Source: Coprococcus sp.
Lineage (GTDB): Bacteria > Bacillota > Clostridia > Lachnospirales > Lachnospiraceae
Assembly: GCA_016297495.1 (NCBI GenBank)
Contig: JAEDGN010000028.1
Location: forward strand, 1 to 32,903
Direction of reading: 5' to 3'
DNA: 32,903 nt
The notes below the pieces were generated by a model. It had not been told where the DNA came from and did not search any database. It worked only from the letters and a program-made list of their open reading frames with translations. Positions within the stretch are counted from its first letter, which is position 1; the number at the start of each line of letters is the position of its first letter. Below are positions 23,861 through 32,541 of this stretch, one piece after another. A program made the translations under genes and the position numbers.

Positions 23861-23888
23861 TTGCTTTTTGTTAATTTTATGATAAAAT
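23861..23888 (+). promoter_or_regulatory. Likely promoter of the xanthine dehydrogenase operon
   Basis: TTGCTT (23861-23866), a 16-base spacer and TAAAAT (23883-23888) in a very AT-rich stretch. The leader to the ATG is about 78 bases; no known riboswitch was recognised in it. Confidence 0.5.
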
Positions 23889-23972
23889 AGAATCATAGAT
23901 TTTGACAGATTAGAAATATTGACCAATGAGCAAAAAATCATCGACACTATAACAGGAAAGTTGAGGAATAAT

Positions 23973-26558
23973 ATGTATACATTTTATGTGAATGGACATA
24001 TGGTTACGACGTCAAAAAAACAGTCTCTTCTTAGATTCCTGCGGGATGAGATGCACTTTACGTCAGTGAAGGACGGATGCAGTCAGGGGGCCTGCGGTGC
24101 ATGTACGGTGCTTATTGACGGTGAGACCTGTAAAGCCTGTGTGCCGCAGACAGATCGACTGGAAGGCAGGCATATTATTACAGTTGAAGGACTGAGTGAT
24201 TGGGAGAAGGCGGTTTACACATATGCTTATGGAGAAGCCGGGGCGGTACAGTGTGGATTCTGTATCCCGGGTATGGTGATGTGTACCAAGGGGCTTCTTG
24301 ACAGGAATCTGAATCCGACAGAAGATGAGATCAAATATGCGCTTCGCAACAATTACTGCCGGTGTACAGGTTATGTGAAGATTATAGCGGCTGTGCGGCT
24401 GGCGGCAGAGATCATGCGGAGCGGTGTGATTCCGGCAAAAGGTGCCGATGACTGGAAGATAGGTTCCCGTGTCCACAGACTGGATGTTGAGGAGAAGGTT
24501 CTCGGTTACGGTAAGTATCCTGATGACTTCTATATGGAAGGCATGTGCTACGGGTCTGCTTTGAGAAGCAGCTATCCGAGAGCACGGGTACTTTCCATTG
24601 ATACCTCGGCTGCAAAGGCATTGCCGGGAGTGGTTGCTGTATTGACGGCAGATGATATACCTGGGGAGAATAAGATCGGGCATCTGAAGCATGATCAGTA
24701 TACACTGATTCCGGTGGGCGGGCTGACCCATTATCTGGGAGACGCTATTGCTCTGGTGGCAGCGGAAGACAGGGAGACAGTGGAAAAGGCCAAAAAGCTG
24801 ATTAAAGTGGCGTACGAAGTACTGCCTGCAGTACATAATATAGAAGAGGCAGCGGCACCGGATGCGCCCCTTGTTTTTGATGAGGAGACTTCCAATGTGC
24901 AGGCCTACAAGCATGTAAGCCGCGGCAACGCACAGGAGGCGATCCGCAATGCAAAACACGTGATTTCCCATCATTTTGAGACACCGTGGACAGAGCATGC
25001 ATTTCTTGAACCGGAATGTGCAGTGGCCTATATGGATGATGAAGGGGATGTGATGATTATCTCCACAGACCAGTCCGCTTACTGTACACTTCATGAGTGC
25101 AGCCTTCTGCTTGGTACAGATAAGGTGAAATGTGAAAACGGACTTGTGGGCGGCGGTTTTGGCGGCAAGGAAGATATGACTGTACAGCATCATGCTGCAT
25201 TGATTGCTTATGTGACGGGACGTCCGGTGAAGGTCAGTCTCACAAGGGCAGAATCACTGCTTATCCATCCGAAGCGCCACCATTTTGTTATGGATTTTAC
25301 CATGGGCTGTGATGAGAACGGCAAGATTATGGGCGTTAAGGCGAAGGTGGCTTCAGATACGGGGGCATTTGCTTCCCTGGGAGGGCCTGTGCTTGAAAGA
25401 GCCTGTACCCATGCGGCTGGACCATATGCTTATGAGAATTTTGAGATTGAAGGAACTGCGTATTATACGAACAATCCGCCGGCCGGCGCTTTCCGGGGGT
25501 TCGGTGTGACACAGACCTGTTTTGCCACGGAGACCCTTCTGAACATGATGGCGGATGAGATTGGCATCACACCGTGGGAGATCCGTTACCGCAATGCCAT
25601 CCGTCCCGGCGGCGTTCTGCCGAATGGACAGATCGTGGATGAATCGACAGGTCTGGTGGAGACGTTGGAGGCTGTAAAGGAGGATTACGATGCGGCCGTG
25701 GCAGCGGGCAAGCCGGTGGGCATTGGCTGTGCCATGAAGAATGCCGGCGTCGGTGTTGGCATTCCGGACTGGGGGCGTGTCAAGCTGATTGTTGAGGATG
25801 ATGAGAAACTTCATATCTATTCCGGTGCATCCTGCATCGGCCAGGGGCTGGGTACTGTGCTGGTACAGATGATTGTCAGCAATACTGATCTGAAGAGAGA
25901 CGATATTGTCTATGAGCGCAGCAATACATGGATCGCACCGGATTCGGGAACAACTTCCGGTTCACGTCAGACCCTTGTTACGGGTGAGGCATGCCGCCGT
26001 GCATGTGAGAAGCTGATGGCAGCCAGGGAAGGCGGGAAGACGCTGGCTGATCTGAGAGGACAGGAGTTCTATGGTGATTATCTGGCAAAGACAGACCCGC
26101 TGGGGGCAGATGTTCCGAATCCTGTATCCCATGTGGCCTATGGTTATGCCACTCAGATATGTATCCTTGATCCGAAGACAGGGAAGGTAGAGAAGATGGT
26201 TGCAGCCCATGATGTGGGCAGGGCGGTCAATCCTTTGTCCTGTGAGGGACAGATCGAGGGCGGTGTGGTCATGTCCATGGGGTATGCCCTCAGAGAGCAG
26301 TATCCGATTGACGGCAACTGTAAACCAATTGAGAAATATGGTTCCCTTGGGCTGTTCCGGGCGCATGAAATCCCGGAGATCAAGGCGATTGTTATAGATA
26401 AACCGGGACTGAATGTGGCCTGCGGGGCCATTGGTATTGGTGAGATTACTTCCATACCGACGGCACCGGCTATTACGGATGCCTATTACCGCTATGACGG
26501 CAGAAGACGGTATTCTCTGCCGATTGACGGCACACCATACGAAAGGAAGGGAAGATAA
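23973..26558 (+). CDS. Selenium-dependent-type xanthine dehydrogenase, fused 2Fe-2S and molybdenum subunits
   Basis: 861 residues from ATG 23973, preceded by TTGAGGAATAAT; an upstream in-frame TTG (23919) has no such site. Residues 1 to about 155 carry two [2Fe-2S] clusters: C36, C41, C44, C56 (CSQGACGACTVLIDGETCKA) and C94, C97, C129, C131 (CGFC and CRC). The rest is the molybdenum hydroxylase domain: GGGFGGKE (393-400), GAFRGFGVTQTCFATE with the substrate Arg, and the catalytic Glu in GAIGIGEITSIPTAPA. Fusion of the two, with no separate FAD subunit, is the layout of the Se-dependent xanthine dehydrogenase family (TIGR03311 type). It would hydroxylate a purine or similar heterocycle in the cytoplasm. 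Selenium here would be a labile cofactor, not a UGA codon. The polyferredoxin downstream is the likely electron partner. Confidence 0.85.
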   Translation: MYTFYVNGHMVTTSKKQSLLRFLRDEMHFTSVKDGCSQGACGACTVLIDGETCKACVPQTDRLEGRHIITVEGLSDWEKAVYTYAYGEAGAVQCGFCIPGMVMCTKGLLDRNLNPTEDEIKYALRNNYCRCTGYVKIIAAVRLAAEIMRSGVIPAKGADDWKIGSRVHRLDVEEKVLGYGKYPDDFYMEGMCYGSALRSSYPRARVLSIDTSAAKALPGVVAVLTADDIPGENKIGHLKHDQYTLIPVGGLTHYLGDAIALVAAEDRETVEKAKKLIKVAYEVLPAVHNIEEAAAPDAPLVFDEETSNVQAYKHVSRGNAQEAIRNAKHVISHHFETPWTEHAFLEPECAVAYMDDEGDVMIISTDQSAYCTLHECSLLLGTDKVKCENGLVGGGFGGKEDMTVQHHAALIAYVTGRPVKVSLTRAESLLIHPKRHHFVMDFTMGCDENGKIMGVKAKVASDTGAFASLGGPVLERACTHAAGPYAYENFEIEGTAYYTNNPPAGAFRGFGVTQTCFATETLLNMMADEIGITPWEIRYRNAIRPGGVLPNGQIVDESTGLVETLEAVKEDYDAAVAAGKPVGIGCAMKNAGVGVGIPDWGRVKLIVEDDEKLHIYSGASCIGQGLGTVLVQMIVSNTDLKRDDIVYERSNTWIAPDSGTTSGSRQTLVTGEACRRACEKLMAAREGGKTLADLRGQEFYGDYLAKTDPLGADVPNPVSHVAYGYATQICILDPKTGKVEKMVAAHDVGRAVNPLSCEGQIEGGVVMSMGYALREQYPIDGNCKPIEKYGSLGLFRAHEIPEIKAIVIDKPGLNVACGAIGIGEITSIPTAPAITDAYYRYDGRRRYSLPIDGTPYERKGR

Positions 26559-27037
26559 TGGCAATTAAGAAGAAGTTTCCTTACCGTTCAGCCTTTGTTG
26601 CCTGTAACGGCGGCTGCCATGTGAATGGAGAAAACGGCTGTGAGTATGGCTGTATTGGCTGCGGCGTCTGTGCAGAGGCCTGTAAGTTCGACGCCATCCA
26701 TATCAACGATACCGGTGTGGCTGAAGTTGACGAAGAAAAATGTATTGCCTGCGGCAAGTGTACACGGGAATGTCCGAAACAGATCATCAGAATTCATAAT
26801 TGTGCCAATTATATCACAGTGCGCTGCTCCAATAAGGATAAAGGGAAGGATGCCAGACAGGCATGTTCGGTCAGCTGTATCGGATGCGGTATCTGTGAGA
26901 AGACTTGTACAGCCAGTGCTGTCCATGTTATTGATAATTGTGCCGTGATTGATGAGGATTATTGCCTGAGCTGCGGCATGTGTGCTGTCAAATGTCCGCG
27001 ACATGTCATTACGGATCTGCGTGGCATTCTGGAATAG
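26558..27037 (+). CDS. RnfB-like polyferredoxin (four 4Fe-4S motifs)
   Basis: 159 residues; ATG 26558 uses the last A of the dehydrogenase stop, so the genes are coupled. The N-terminus AFVACNGGCHVNGENGC resembles the cysteine-rich domain of RnfB. Four CxxCxxCxxxC motifs follow: CIGCGVCAEAC, CIACGKCTREC, CIGCGICEKTC and CLSCGMCAVKC, enough for about four [4Fe-4S] clusters plus the N-terminal one. There are no membrane segments. It most likely passes electrons from the molybdenum hydroxylase, which has no FAD module of its own, to a further acceptor. The end acceptor is not in the window. Confidence 0.85.
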   Translation: MAIKKKFPYRSAFVACNGGCHVNGENGCEYGCIGCGVCAEACKFDAIHINDTGVAEVDEEKCIACGKCTRECPKQIIRIHNCANYITVRCSNKDKGKDARQACSVSCIGCGICEKTCTASAVHVIDNCAVIDEDYCLSCGMCAVKCPRHVITDLRGILE

Positions 27038-27081
27038 ATATCCGATTCCTCCATTCATATTGAAAAATATTCAAAAAAACC

Positions 27082-27110
27082 TTGCTTATTTAGAACGGAT
27101 ATTTTAAAAT
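27082..27110 (+). promoter_or_regulatory. Likely promoter of the racemase gene
   Basis: TTGCTT (27082-27087), a 17-base spacer and TAAAAT (27105-27110), about 40 bases before the start codon. Confidence 0.5.
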
Positions 27111-27151
27111 AGTTATTCAAGACATGTGGTATTTTATGTTTGGAGGTTATT

Positions 27152-27856
27152 TTGAAGGATTCAATCGGAGTTATCGGTGGAATGGGACCATTGGCATCCC
27201 AGTTGTTTTACAAGATGGTGATTGAACATACTCATGCACAGAAGGACCAGGATCATATTAATATGATTATTTTGAGTGATGCCTCAATGCCGGACAGAAC
27301 AGAAGCTATTTTGTCCGGTCATTATGATGAACCTTATCATCAGCTTCTGGAAGATGTAAGACTGCTGGAGAGCTGTGGCTGCAAGGCCATTGGCATTACC
27401 TGCAATACTTCTCATTTCTTTGTGGATATGATTAAAGATAAAATTAATATTCCCATCATTCATATGATTCGTGAGACAGCGGCGGATATTTCCAGACTTT
27501 GTCCCGGCGAATTGATTGGTATTATGGCAACGGATGGTACAATTAAGACAGAGCTTTATCAGAAGGCGCTGAAAGAGCAGGGACTGCGTGTATTTACGCC
27601 ATCTGAAGATATCCAGAAAGAGGTCATGTATCAGATCTATGACAGGATAAAAAACGGTCAGTCTTATGATGCGGCAAGTTGGTGCAGGATTGAGACGGAA
27701 TACAGGAAGGCCGGATGCGGCAAAGTCGTTCTGGCCTGTACAGAGCTGTCTGTGATCAAGGCGGACGAAGGGCTGGGCGACTGGTATGTGGATCCGATGG
27801 AGATTTTGGCCAGAAGGGTGATTGAGTTTGCTGGAAGGGAATATATCATGCGCTAA
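27152..27856 (+). CDS. Aspartate/glutamate racemase family protein
   Basis: 234 residues from TTG 27152, chosen because GGAGG (27142-27146) sits five bases before it; an in-frame TTG at 27140 overlaps that site. The protein opens DSIGVIGGMGPLASQLFYKM, the family signature. Both catalytic cysteines are present, in AIGITCNTSHFF and VVLACTELSVI, as in PLP-independent racemases that use a two-cysteine mechanism on aspartate or glutamate. Length is typical for aspartate racemase. D-aspartate or D-glutamate for the cell wall is the probable product, but related enzymes act on other amino acids and the neighbours do not decide. Confidence 0.88.
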   Translation: MKDSIGVIGGMGPLASQLFYKMVIEHTHAQKDQDHINMIILSDASMPDRTEAILSGHYDEPYHQLLEDVRLLESCGCKAIGITCNTSHFFVDMIKDKINIPIIHMIRETAADISRLCPGELIGIMATDGTIKTELYQKALKEQGLRVFTPSEDIQKEVMYQIYDRIKNGQSYDAASWCRIETEYRKAGCGKVVLACTELSVIKADEGLGDWYVDPMEILARRVIEFAGREYIMR

Positions 27857-27864
27857 AAAAACTG

Positions 27865-27892
27865 TTGACGAATTGGGAATTTGTGATATAAT
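27865..27892 (+). promoter_or_regulatory. Extended -10 promoter of rpsU
   Basis: TTGACG (27865-27870), a 16-base spacer and TATAAT (27887-27892) with TG at 27884-27885. A leader hairpin, CAGTTGT (27918-27924) with ACAACTG (27938-27944), ends where the ribosome binding site GGAGGGAGG begins. Confidence 0.8.
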
Positions 27893-27965
27893 GCTTTTAG
27901 TGCTATGAATATACCCACAGTTGTATCAGCACAATACACAACTGGAGGGAGGTAAGGTGTGAGCT

Positions 27966-28142
27966 ATGTCGAATGTAATCGTTAAAGAAAACGAAACTTT
28001 AGATAGTGCTTTACGCAGATTTAAAAGAAACTGCGCTAAGGCCGGTATCCAGCAGGAAATCCGTAAGAGAGAGCATTACGAAAAACCAAGCGTAAGGCGT
28101 AAGAAGAAATCAGAGGCAGCCAGAAAACGCAAGTATAAATAG
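27966..28142 (+). CDS. rpsU: Small ribosomal subunit protein bS21
   Basis: 58 residues, the normal length for Firmicutes S21 (MSNVIVKENETLDSALRRFK at the start; a lysine- and arginine-rich tail RRKKKSEAARKRKYK). It is too short for the usual ORF cut-off but is unmistakable. ATG 27966 lies 13 bases after GGAGGGAGG, slightly longer spacing than usual. S21 helps select mRNA on the 30S subunit. The gene has its own extended -10 promoter and a strong terminator, so it is monocistronic. Confidence 0.96.
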   Translation: MSNVIVKENETLDSALRRFKRNCAKAGIQQEIRKREHYEKPSVRRKKKSEAARKRKYK

Positions 28143-28175
28143 GCTGTGCATTTCGTATCACGGTATATCAGAACA

Positions 28176-28206
28176 GGGCTATAACATATATGTTATAGCC
28201 CTTCTT
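28176..28206 (+). terminator. Rho-independent terminator of rpsU
   Basis: Bases 28176-28201 are a perfect 26-base palindrome (arms begin GGGCTATAACAT), followed by TTCTTT. The absence of a real loop means the central bases must open to form it. Confidence 0.85.
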
Positions 28207-28258
28207 TATGTTATCCGGAGGAGATGCCGGTATCATCGGTGGGAGATGGGCGGAACGC

Positions 28259-28285
28259 ATACTTTTTTCAGTATCTGCATATATT
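28259..28285 (+). promoter_or_regulatory. Candidate sigma-E (mother-cell) promoter of yqfC-yqfD
   Basis: ATACTT (28259-28264), a 13-base spacer and CATATATT (28278-28285) match the B. subtilis sigma-E pattern ATAnTT ... CATAnAnT in sequence and spacing. The orthologous yqfC-yqfD genes are sigma-E dependent in B. subtilis, and no sigma-A hexamers are evident here. Confidence 0.55.
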
Positions 28286-28313
28286 GATGTGAGAGGGATG
28301 TGGAGGGATTGGT

Positions 28314-28646
28314 TTGAAAGCACACCGACATTTTGTACGTACACAGATCAGAACACATTTTTTTCAGAAAGAGAAAAAATCCTATCCTTTTCTTCATATT
28401 GCCCTTGCCTCCATGCTGCAGATTCCGGCTGAAACAGTGACGGAACTGCCTGTTCTGTCTATGACAGGCAGGCATCGTCTGAGGGTCGAGAATTACACAT
28501 CTGTACTGACCTATGAGGTGGAGCGAATCGTCCTTTTATGTCCCGGAATATCTCTTATAATTTTGGGGAAGCATCTGAAAATAGCCCGGCTGGACAGAGA
28601 TGAGATTCTGATTGAGGGGTATATCGAAAATATTGCTTATCGCTGA
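28314..28646 (+). CDS. yqfC: Sporulation protein YqfC (YabP/YqfC family)
   Basis: 110 residues from TTG 28314, with GGAGG seven bases before it and no better ATG. The core resembles YabP/YqfC: LQIPAETVTELPVLSMTGRH, then RVENYTSVLTYEVERIVLL and the repeat-like LIILGKHLKIARLDRDEILI. Residues 1-30 are a basic extension absent from many homologues, so a later start cannot be excluded. The family is sporulation-associated and of unknown mechanism. It is 26 bases upstream of yqfD, the conserved partner. Confidence 0.85.
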   Translation: MKAHRHFVRTQIRTHFFQKEKKSYPFLHIALASMLQIPAETVTELPVLSMTGRHRLRVENYTSVLTYEVERIVLLCPGISLIILGKHLKIARLDRDEILIEGYIENIAYR

Positions 28647-28672
28647 TTGAATCTTGATGATGGAGGAAATCC

Positions 28673-29875
28673 ATGTCTCATATTTCTAATTATGTATGCT
28701 GCAGGGTCACTGGTAATGCCAGTATGCGTTTTGTGAATCTATGCAAAAATAATGGGATTGAACTGGAGAATTTGACTGCAGACGCAGACGGTTTCCGGAT
28801 GACGATGCGTGTGGAAGATTTTAAAAGACTGAGGCCGCTGATTCGAAAAACGCATGTGAGAGTACATATTCTGAACCGGCGGGGACCGGCCTTTTTCTTT
28901 TACAGGCATCATCTGCGGCTCTGGTTTCTGGCAGGCATGATTCTGTGCTCTCTGATGATCTGGTATATGTCCCTTTTTATCTGGCAGATCGATATCAGCG
29001 GGAACAGCAAATATACGGATGATCTGATCCTGCAGTCATTGCGTACAATGAATGTGGATACCGGATGTAGAAAGTCGGATCTTTCACTGCCGTCCATCGA
29101 GGAAGAATTGCGTATTATATATCATCAGATTATATGGGTATCAGCCAGTGTGACAGGGACCAGACTGCAAATTGAGATCAGGGAAGGAAATCTCCAGACG
29201 GACAATGAGAATATGGAAGATATCCCTTCCAATCTGACAGCCATGTCCGATGCTACCATTACTTCCATGGTCATCAGACATGGAACAGCTTCTGTAAAAA
29301 CCGGGGACAGTGTGCAGGCCGGAGATGTGCTGGTGGAGGGAAAGGTCTATATTTATAATGAAGATGAAACATTGAAAAAAATAGATTACACACGGGCAGA
29401 TGCCGATATTATGGGCGACTATGAGGTATACTACCAAAAAGAGTATTCTGGAAAATATATGGATAAAGAGTATACGGGAGCCACACACAGGGGAATTACC
29501 CTTGAGTTTTGGAAGAAAAGCCTGAAATTACCTGAATTTTATAGTCCGGGAAAAAACTGCGAAGAATGGACATGGGAAAAGAAATTCAGGCTGACACCGA
29601 CTTTTTATCTGCCCTTTGCCATTCGATTTACAGACTATATTCCCTATGAAATGAATGAAAAAAAGTACACAGATGAAGAACTGCGTGAGATGGCAGCGGA
29701 AGATCTGCAGAACTATTTGAGTGAATTGACGAAAAAAGGGGTTCAAATTATCAGGAATAGTGTTACAATACTTTTAGACGCCGACGGAGGCCATGCGGAG
29801 GGTATTTTGTCCCTCAACGGACCCATTGGGAAAAGGGAGCCCATTGACAGCGGCAGTATGGCGGCAGTACGGTAG
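28673..29875 (+). CDS. yqfD: Sporulation protein YqfD
   Basis: 400 residues, usual length; ATG 28673 follows TGGAGG. The N-terminal region (about 1-75, RVTGNASMRFVNLCKNNGIE) is followed by one strong membrane helix near residues 82-104 (LWFLAGMILCSLMIWYMSLF) and a long extracytoplasmic part containing QIDISGNSKYTDDLIL and the characteristic IREGNL and TRADADIMGDYEVYY. It is expressed with yqfC in the mother cell of spore formers; precise function is unknown. The pairing with phoH and ybeY downstream is the standard Firmicutes order. Confidence 0.92.
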   Translation: MSHISNYVCCRVTGNASMRFVNLCKNNGIELENLTADADGFRMTMRVEDFKRLRPLIRKTHVRVHILNRRGPAFFFYRHHLRLWFLAGMILCSLMIWYMSLFIWQIDISGNSKYTDDLILQSLRTMNVDTGCRKSDLSLPSIEEELRIIYHQIIWVSASVTGTRLQIEIREGNLQTDNENMEDIPSNLTAMSDATITSMVIRHGTASVKTGDSVQAGDVLVEGKVYIYNEDETLKKIDYTRADADIMGDYEVYYQKEYSGKYMDKEYTGATHRGITLEFWKKSLKLPEFYSPGKNCEEWTWEKKFRLTPTFYLPFAIRFTDYIPYEMNEKKYTDEELREMAAEDLQNYLSELTKKGVQIIRNSVTILLDADGGHAEGILSLNGPIGKREPIDSGSMAAVR

Positions 29876-29906
29876 AATGAGATAATATGGAGGATCATGC
29901 GACAGG

Positions 29907-30911
29907 ATGAGTATTACTGAAGAAATCATTGATATTCCTGCGGAACATATAAGAAATGTATTCGGTGAGTTTGATCATTATATCAAGATGATCGAGAGGT
30001 CATTGAATGTGACAATTATTGCCAGAGGCGGAAGCCTGAAGATTATCGGTGAGACAAACCGGGCACAGAGAGCCGTTCATGTGCTGAACCAGCTGATTAC
30101 ACTTTCTATGAATGGAGAGACGATTACTGAACAGAATGTCACTTATACAATTGCGCTGAGCATGGAGAACAGGACGGAGAATGTGGTGGAGCTCTATGAC
30201 GAGCTGATCTGCCATACGATTGCCGGAAGACCTATCAAGCCAAAGACCCATGGACAGAAAGAGTACATCAGGAATATTCGGGAAAAGATGATCGTATTTG
30301 GTGTCGGACCGGCGGGTACGGGCAAGACCTATCTGGCCATGGCCATGGCCATAACGGCATTCAGGAACAATGAGGTAGGCAGGATTATTCTGACCAGGCC
30401 TGCCATTGAAGCAGGAGAGAAGCTGGGGTTCCTTCCAGGAGACCTTCAGAGCAAGATAGACCCGTATCTCAGGCCGTTGTATGATGCGCTTTATGAGATC
30501 ATGGGTGCTGACAGCTTCCAGAAAAATATGGAGAAGGGTCTGATCGAGGTGGCTCCTCTTGCCTATATGAGAGGAAGGACGCTGGACAATTCCTTTATCG
30601 TTCTTGATGAAGCTCAGAATACGACGCCTGCCCAGATGAAGATGTTTCTGACCCGTATCGGATTTGGATCAAAAGTCATCGTTACGGGGGATCTGAGCCA
30701 GAAGGATCTCCCTTCAGGACAACAGTCGGGCCTGGATGTGGCTCTGAAGGTGCTGGGAGGTATTAAGGATATAGGTATTTGTATGCTTTCAAGTCAGGAT
30801 GTGGTGAGACATCCGCTTGTACAGAAGATCGTCAAGGCCTATGATGATTATGAGGCTGTGCAGAAGCGGTCACATGTACGCAGAAAAGAAATAAACCGGG
30901 GGAGAGAATAA
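29907..30911 (+). CDS. phoH: PhoH-family ATPase
   Basis: 334 residues; ATG 29907, with GGAGG thirteen bases upstream. An N-terminal KH-like region (about 15-75, ERSLNVTIIARGGSLKIIGE) precedes the ATPase core with Walker A GPAGTGKT (134-141), KLGFLPGDLQSKIDPYLRPL and Walker B FIVLDEAQNTTPAQMK, then the sensor SKVIVTGDLSQKDLPSGQQSG. PhoH-type proteins are predicted RNA-associated ATPases or helicases and often neighbour ybeY, suggesting work in rRNA maturation. Its stop shares one base with the ybeY start. Confidence 0.94.
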   Translation: MSITEEIIDIPAEHIRNVFGEFDHYIKMIERSLNVTIIARGGSLKIIGETNRAQRAVHVLNQLITLSMNGETITEQNVTYTIALSMENRTENVVELYDELICHTIAGRPIKPKTHGQKEYIRNIREKMIVFGVGPAGTGKTYLAMAMAITAFRNNEVGRIILTRPAIEAGEKLGFLPGDLQSKIDPYLRPLYDALYEIMGADSFQKNMEKGLIEVAPLAYMRGRTLDNSFIVLDEAQNTTPAQMKMFLTRIGFGSKVIVTGDLSQKDLPSGQQSGLDVALKVLGGIKDIGICMLSSQDVVRHPLVQKIVKAYDDYEAVQKRSHVRRKEINRGRE

Positions 30912-31411
30912 TGACGATTAATATTGATTATGAATCAGATTATAAACTGGCATTTGATTATGAAAAAATTATTCATGATGTGATTGATGCGGCGCTGGAT
31001 TTTGAAGAGTGTCCTTATGAGACGGAGGTCAATGTCATTCTGACAACGAATGAGGAGATTGCCATGATCAACAGGGATTACAGGGATCTGTACAAGCCGA
31101 CGGATGTGTTATCCTTTCCAATGATCGATTACACAAGACCTGGAGATTTTTCTGTCCTTGAAGAGGGGCTCGAGGAAGATTTTTTCAATCCTGAGAGCGG
31201 GGAACTGATGCTGGGGGATATCATTCTTTCTGTTGACAAGATCGTGGAGCAGGCAGAGAGTTATGGTCATTCACAGCAGAGAGAGCTGGGATTTCTTGTG
31301 GCTCACAGTATGCTTCATCTCTTTGGCTATGATCATATGGAGGATGAAGAGCGGGAAGTCATGGAAGAAAAACAGAGAGATATTCTCAACATGCTGAATC
31401 TTAAAAGGTAA
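30911..31411 (+). CDS. ybeY: Endoribonuclease YbeY, rRNA maturation factor
   Basis: 166 residues, standard length; ATG 30911 overlaps the phoH stop (TAATG). YbeY is a single-strand endoribonuclease needed for 16S rRNA 3' processing and ribosome quality control. The zinc motif HSMLHLFGYDH gives H132, H136 and H142 of the HxxxHxxxxxH site; most homologues have HG where this has HS. The DVLSFPM strand and LGDIILSVDKIVEQAESYGH are typical. Coupling to phoH is the conserved arrangement. Confidence 0.95.
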   Translation: MTINIDYESDYKLAFDYEKIIHDVIDAALDFEECPYETEVNVILTTNEEIAMINRDYRDLYKPTDVLSFPMIDYTRPGDFSVLEEGLEEDFFNPESGELMLGDIILSVDKIVEQAESYGHSQQRELGFLVAHSMLHLFGYDHMEDEEREVMEEKQRDILNMLNLKR

Positions 31412-31429
31412 TTTCGGGGGGATACAGAT

Positions 31430-32515
31430 ATGAAAAAACAGATAATGGCAATAATGTTTGCGTCAGTTATTTTAGGGCTTTCAGCCTGTGGAGGGAAGGA
31501 GCAGGAGACAACGGAGACAGTTCCGGAGACGATTCTTATAGAAGACCCTGTTACAGAGACGGAGACAGAAACAGAGACGGAGACAGAGGATCCGTATGCA
31601 GTGCCGGAAGGCATGATGCGCAGTTATCTCACCGGAGAAATCGTCAGCAGGGAAGTGGGCACGAGAAGGCCATATGCTATTATGATCAATAATATTCAGG
31701 CAAGCCTTCCTCAGTCCGGTATCGGAGCTGCGGATATGATTTATGAGGCTCAGGTTGAGGGCGGCATCACCCGTCTTCTGGCGGTTTACGAGGATGTGGA
31801 TGATTTGGAGAAAATTGGTTCCGTTCGAAGCGCCAGACATTATTATATTGATTTTTCCAATGATAATGATGCTATTTATGTTCATTACGGACAGTCAAAA
31901 TATGCCCTTCAGAGAATCAACAGCGAGAATATTACGACGATCCACGGACTTTCTGGCTATGAGTCCAGTGTATTCTATCGGTCTTCAGATCGTAAGGCAC
32001 CTCATAATGTCTATACGACCGGTGAAATGTTGGCCAAGGGGCTGGAAATAACCGGGCTTTCCCGGGATTATCCGGATGGATTTACACCGCGTCTGCTTTT
32101 TAATGTGACAGATACAGTGCCTGAAGGCGGTACAGTTGCGGAAAAAGTAAATATTCCATTTGACTCCAAACCATATTTCACCTATAATACTGACGATGGT
32201 CTTTACTACCGTTATCAGTATGGCGAAGCACAGATTGACCGTGAAGAAGAAACACAGCTGGCATTCAAGAATATTATTGTTCAGTACGTGAAAGAGGAAT
32301 CCATCAGCAGTCAGGATCATCAGGATCTGACACTGAATGGCTCCGGCAGCGGCCTGTATATCACAGACGGAAAAGCAATGGATATTACCTGGAAACGTGC
32401 TGATGATTCTGATAAGACACGATATTATGATGCCGATGGCAATCAGATTTCTCTGAATCCGGGAAAGACTTTCTTTGAAGTGATATCTGACAGTAAGACT
32501 GTCACTTTTGAATAA
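31430..32515 (+). CDS. DUF3048 (YerB-type) lipoprotein
   Basis: 361 residues; ATG 31430 follows GGGGGGAT. The signal peptide ends in the lipobox LGLSAC with the lipidated C20. A threonine/glutamate tract (TETETETETETED, about residues 43-55, coded by imperfect hexamer repeats) forms a flexible linker, followed by the DUF3048 domain: RPYAIMINNIQASLPQSGIG, ADMIYEAQVEGGITRLLAVY, VRSARHYYIDFSNDNDAIYV, and a C-terminal GSGLYITDGKAMDITWKR. It is a membrane-anchored extracytoplasmic protein of unknown function. It lies 18 bases after ybeY and may be cotranscribed. Confidence 0.9.
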   Translation: MKKQIMAIMFASVILGLSACGGKEQETTETVPETILIEDPVTETETETETETEDPYAVPEGMMRSYLTGEIVSREVGTRRPYAIMINNIQASLPQSGIGAADMIYEAQVEGGITRLLAVYEDVDDLEKIGSVRSARHYYIDFSNDNDAIYVHYGQSKYALQRINSENITTIHGLSGYESSVFYRSSDRKAPHNVYTTGEMLAKGLEITGLSRDYPDGFTPRLLFNVTDTVPEGGTVAEKVNIPFDSKPYFTYNTDDGLYYRYQYGEAQIDREEETQLAFKNIIVQYVKEESISSQDHQDLTLNGSGSGLYITDGKAMDITWKRADDSDKTRYYDADGNQISLNPGKTFFEVISDSKTVTFE

Positions 32516-32541
32516 ACGAATGTAAGACAAGAGGTGCATGA

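Noticed and set aside
23919..23972. TTG start that would lengthen the dehydrogenase by 18 residues
   Set aside because: No ribosome binding site; ATG 23973 has one and gives the normal family N-terminus.
24063..25193. 376-codon antisense ORF opposite the dehydrogenase
   Set aside because: Same reason: opposite a gene with complete cofactor motifs, no ribosome site or recognisable domain.
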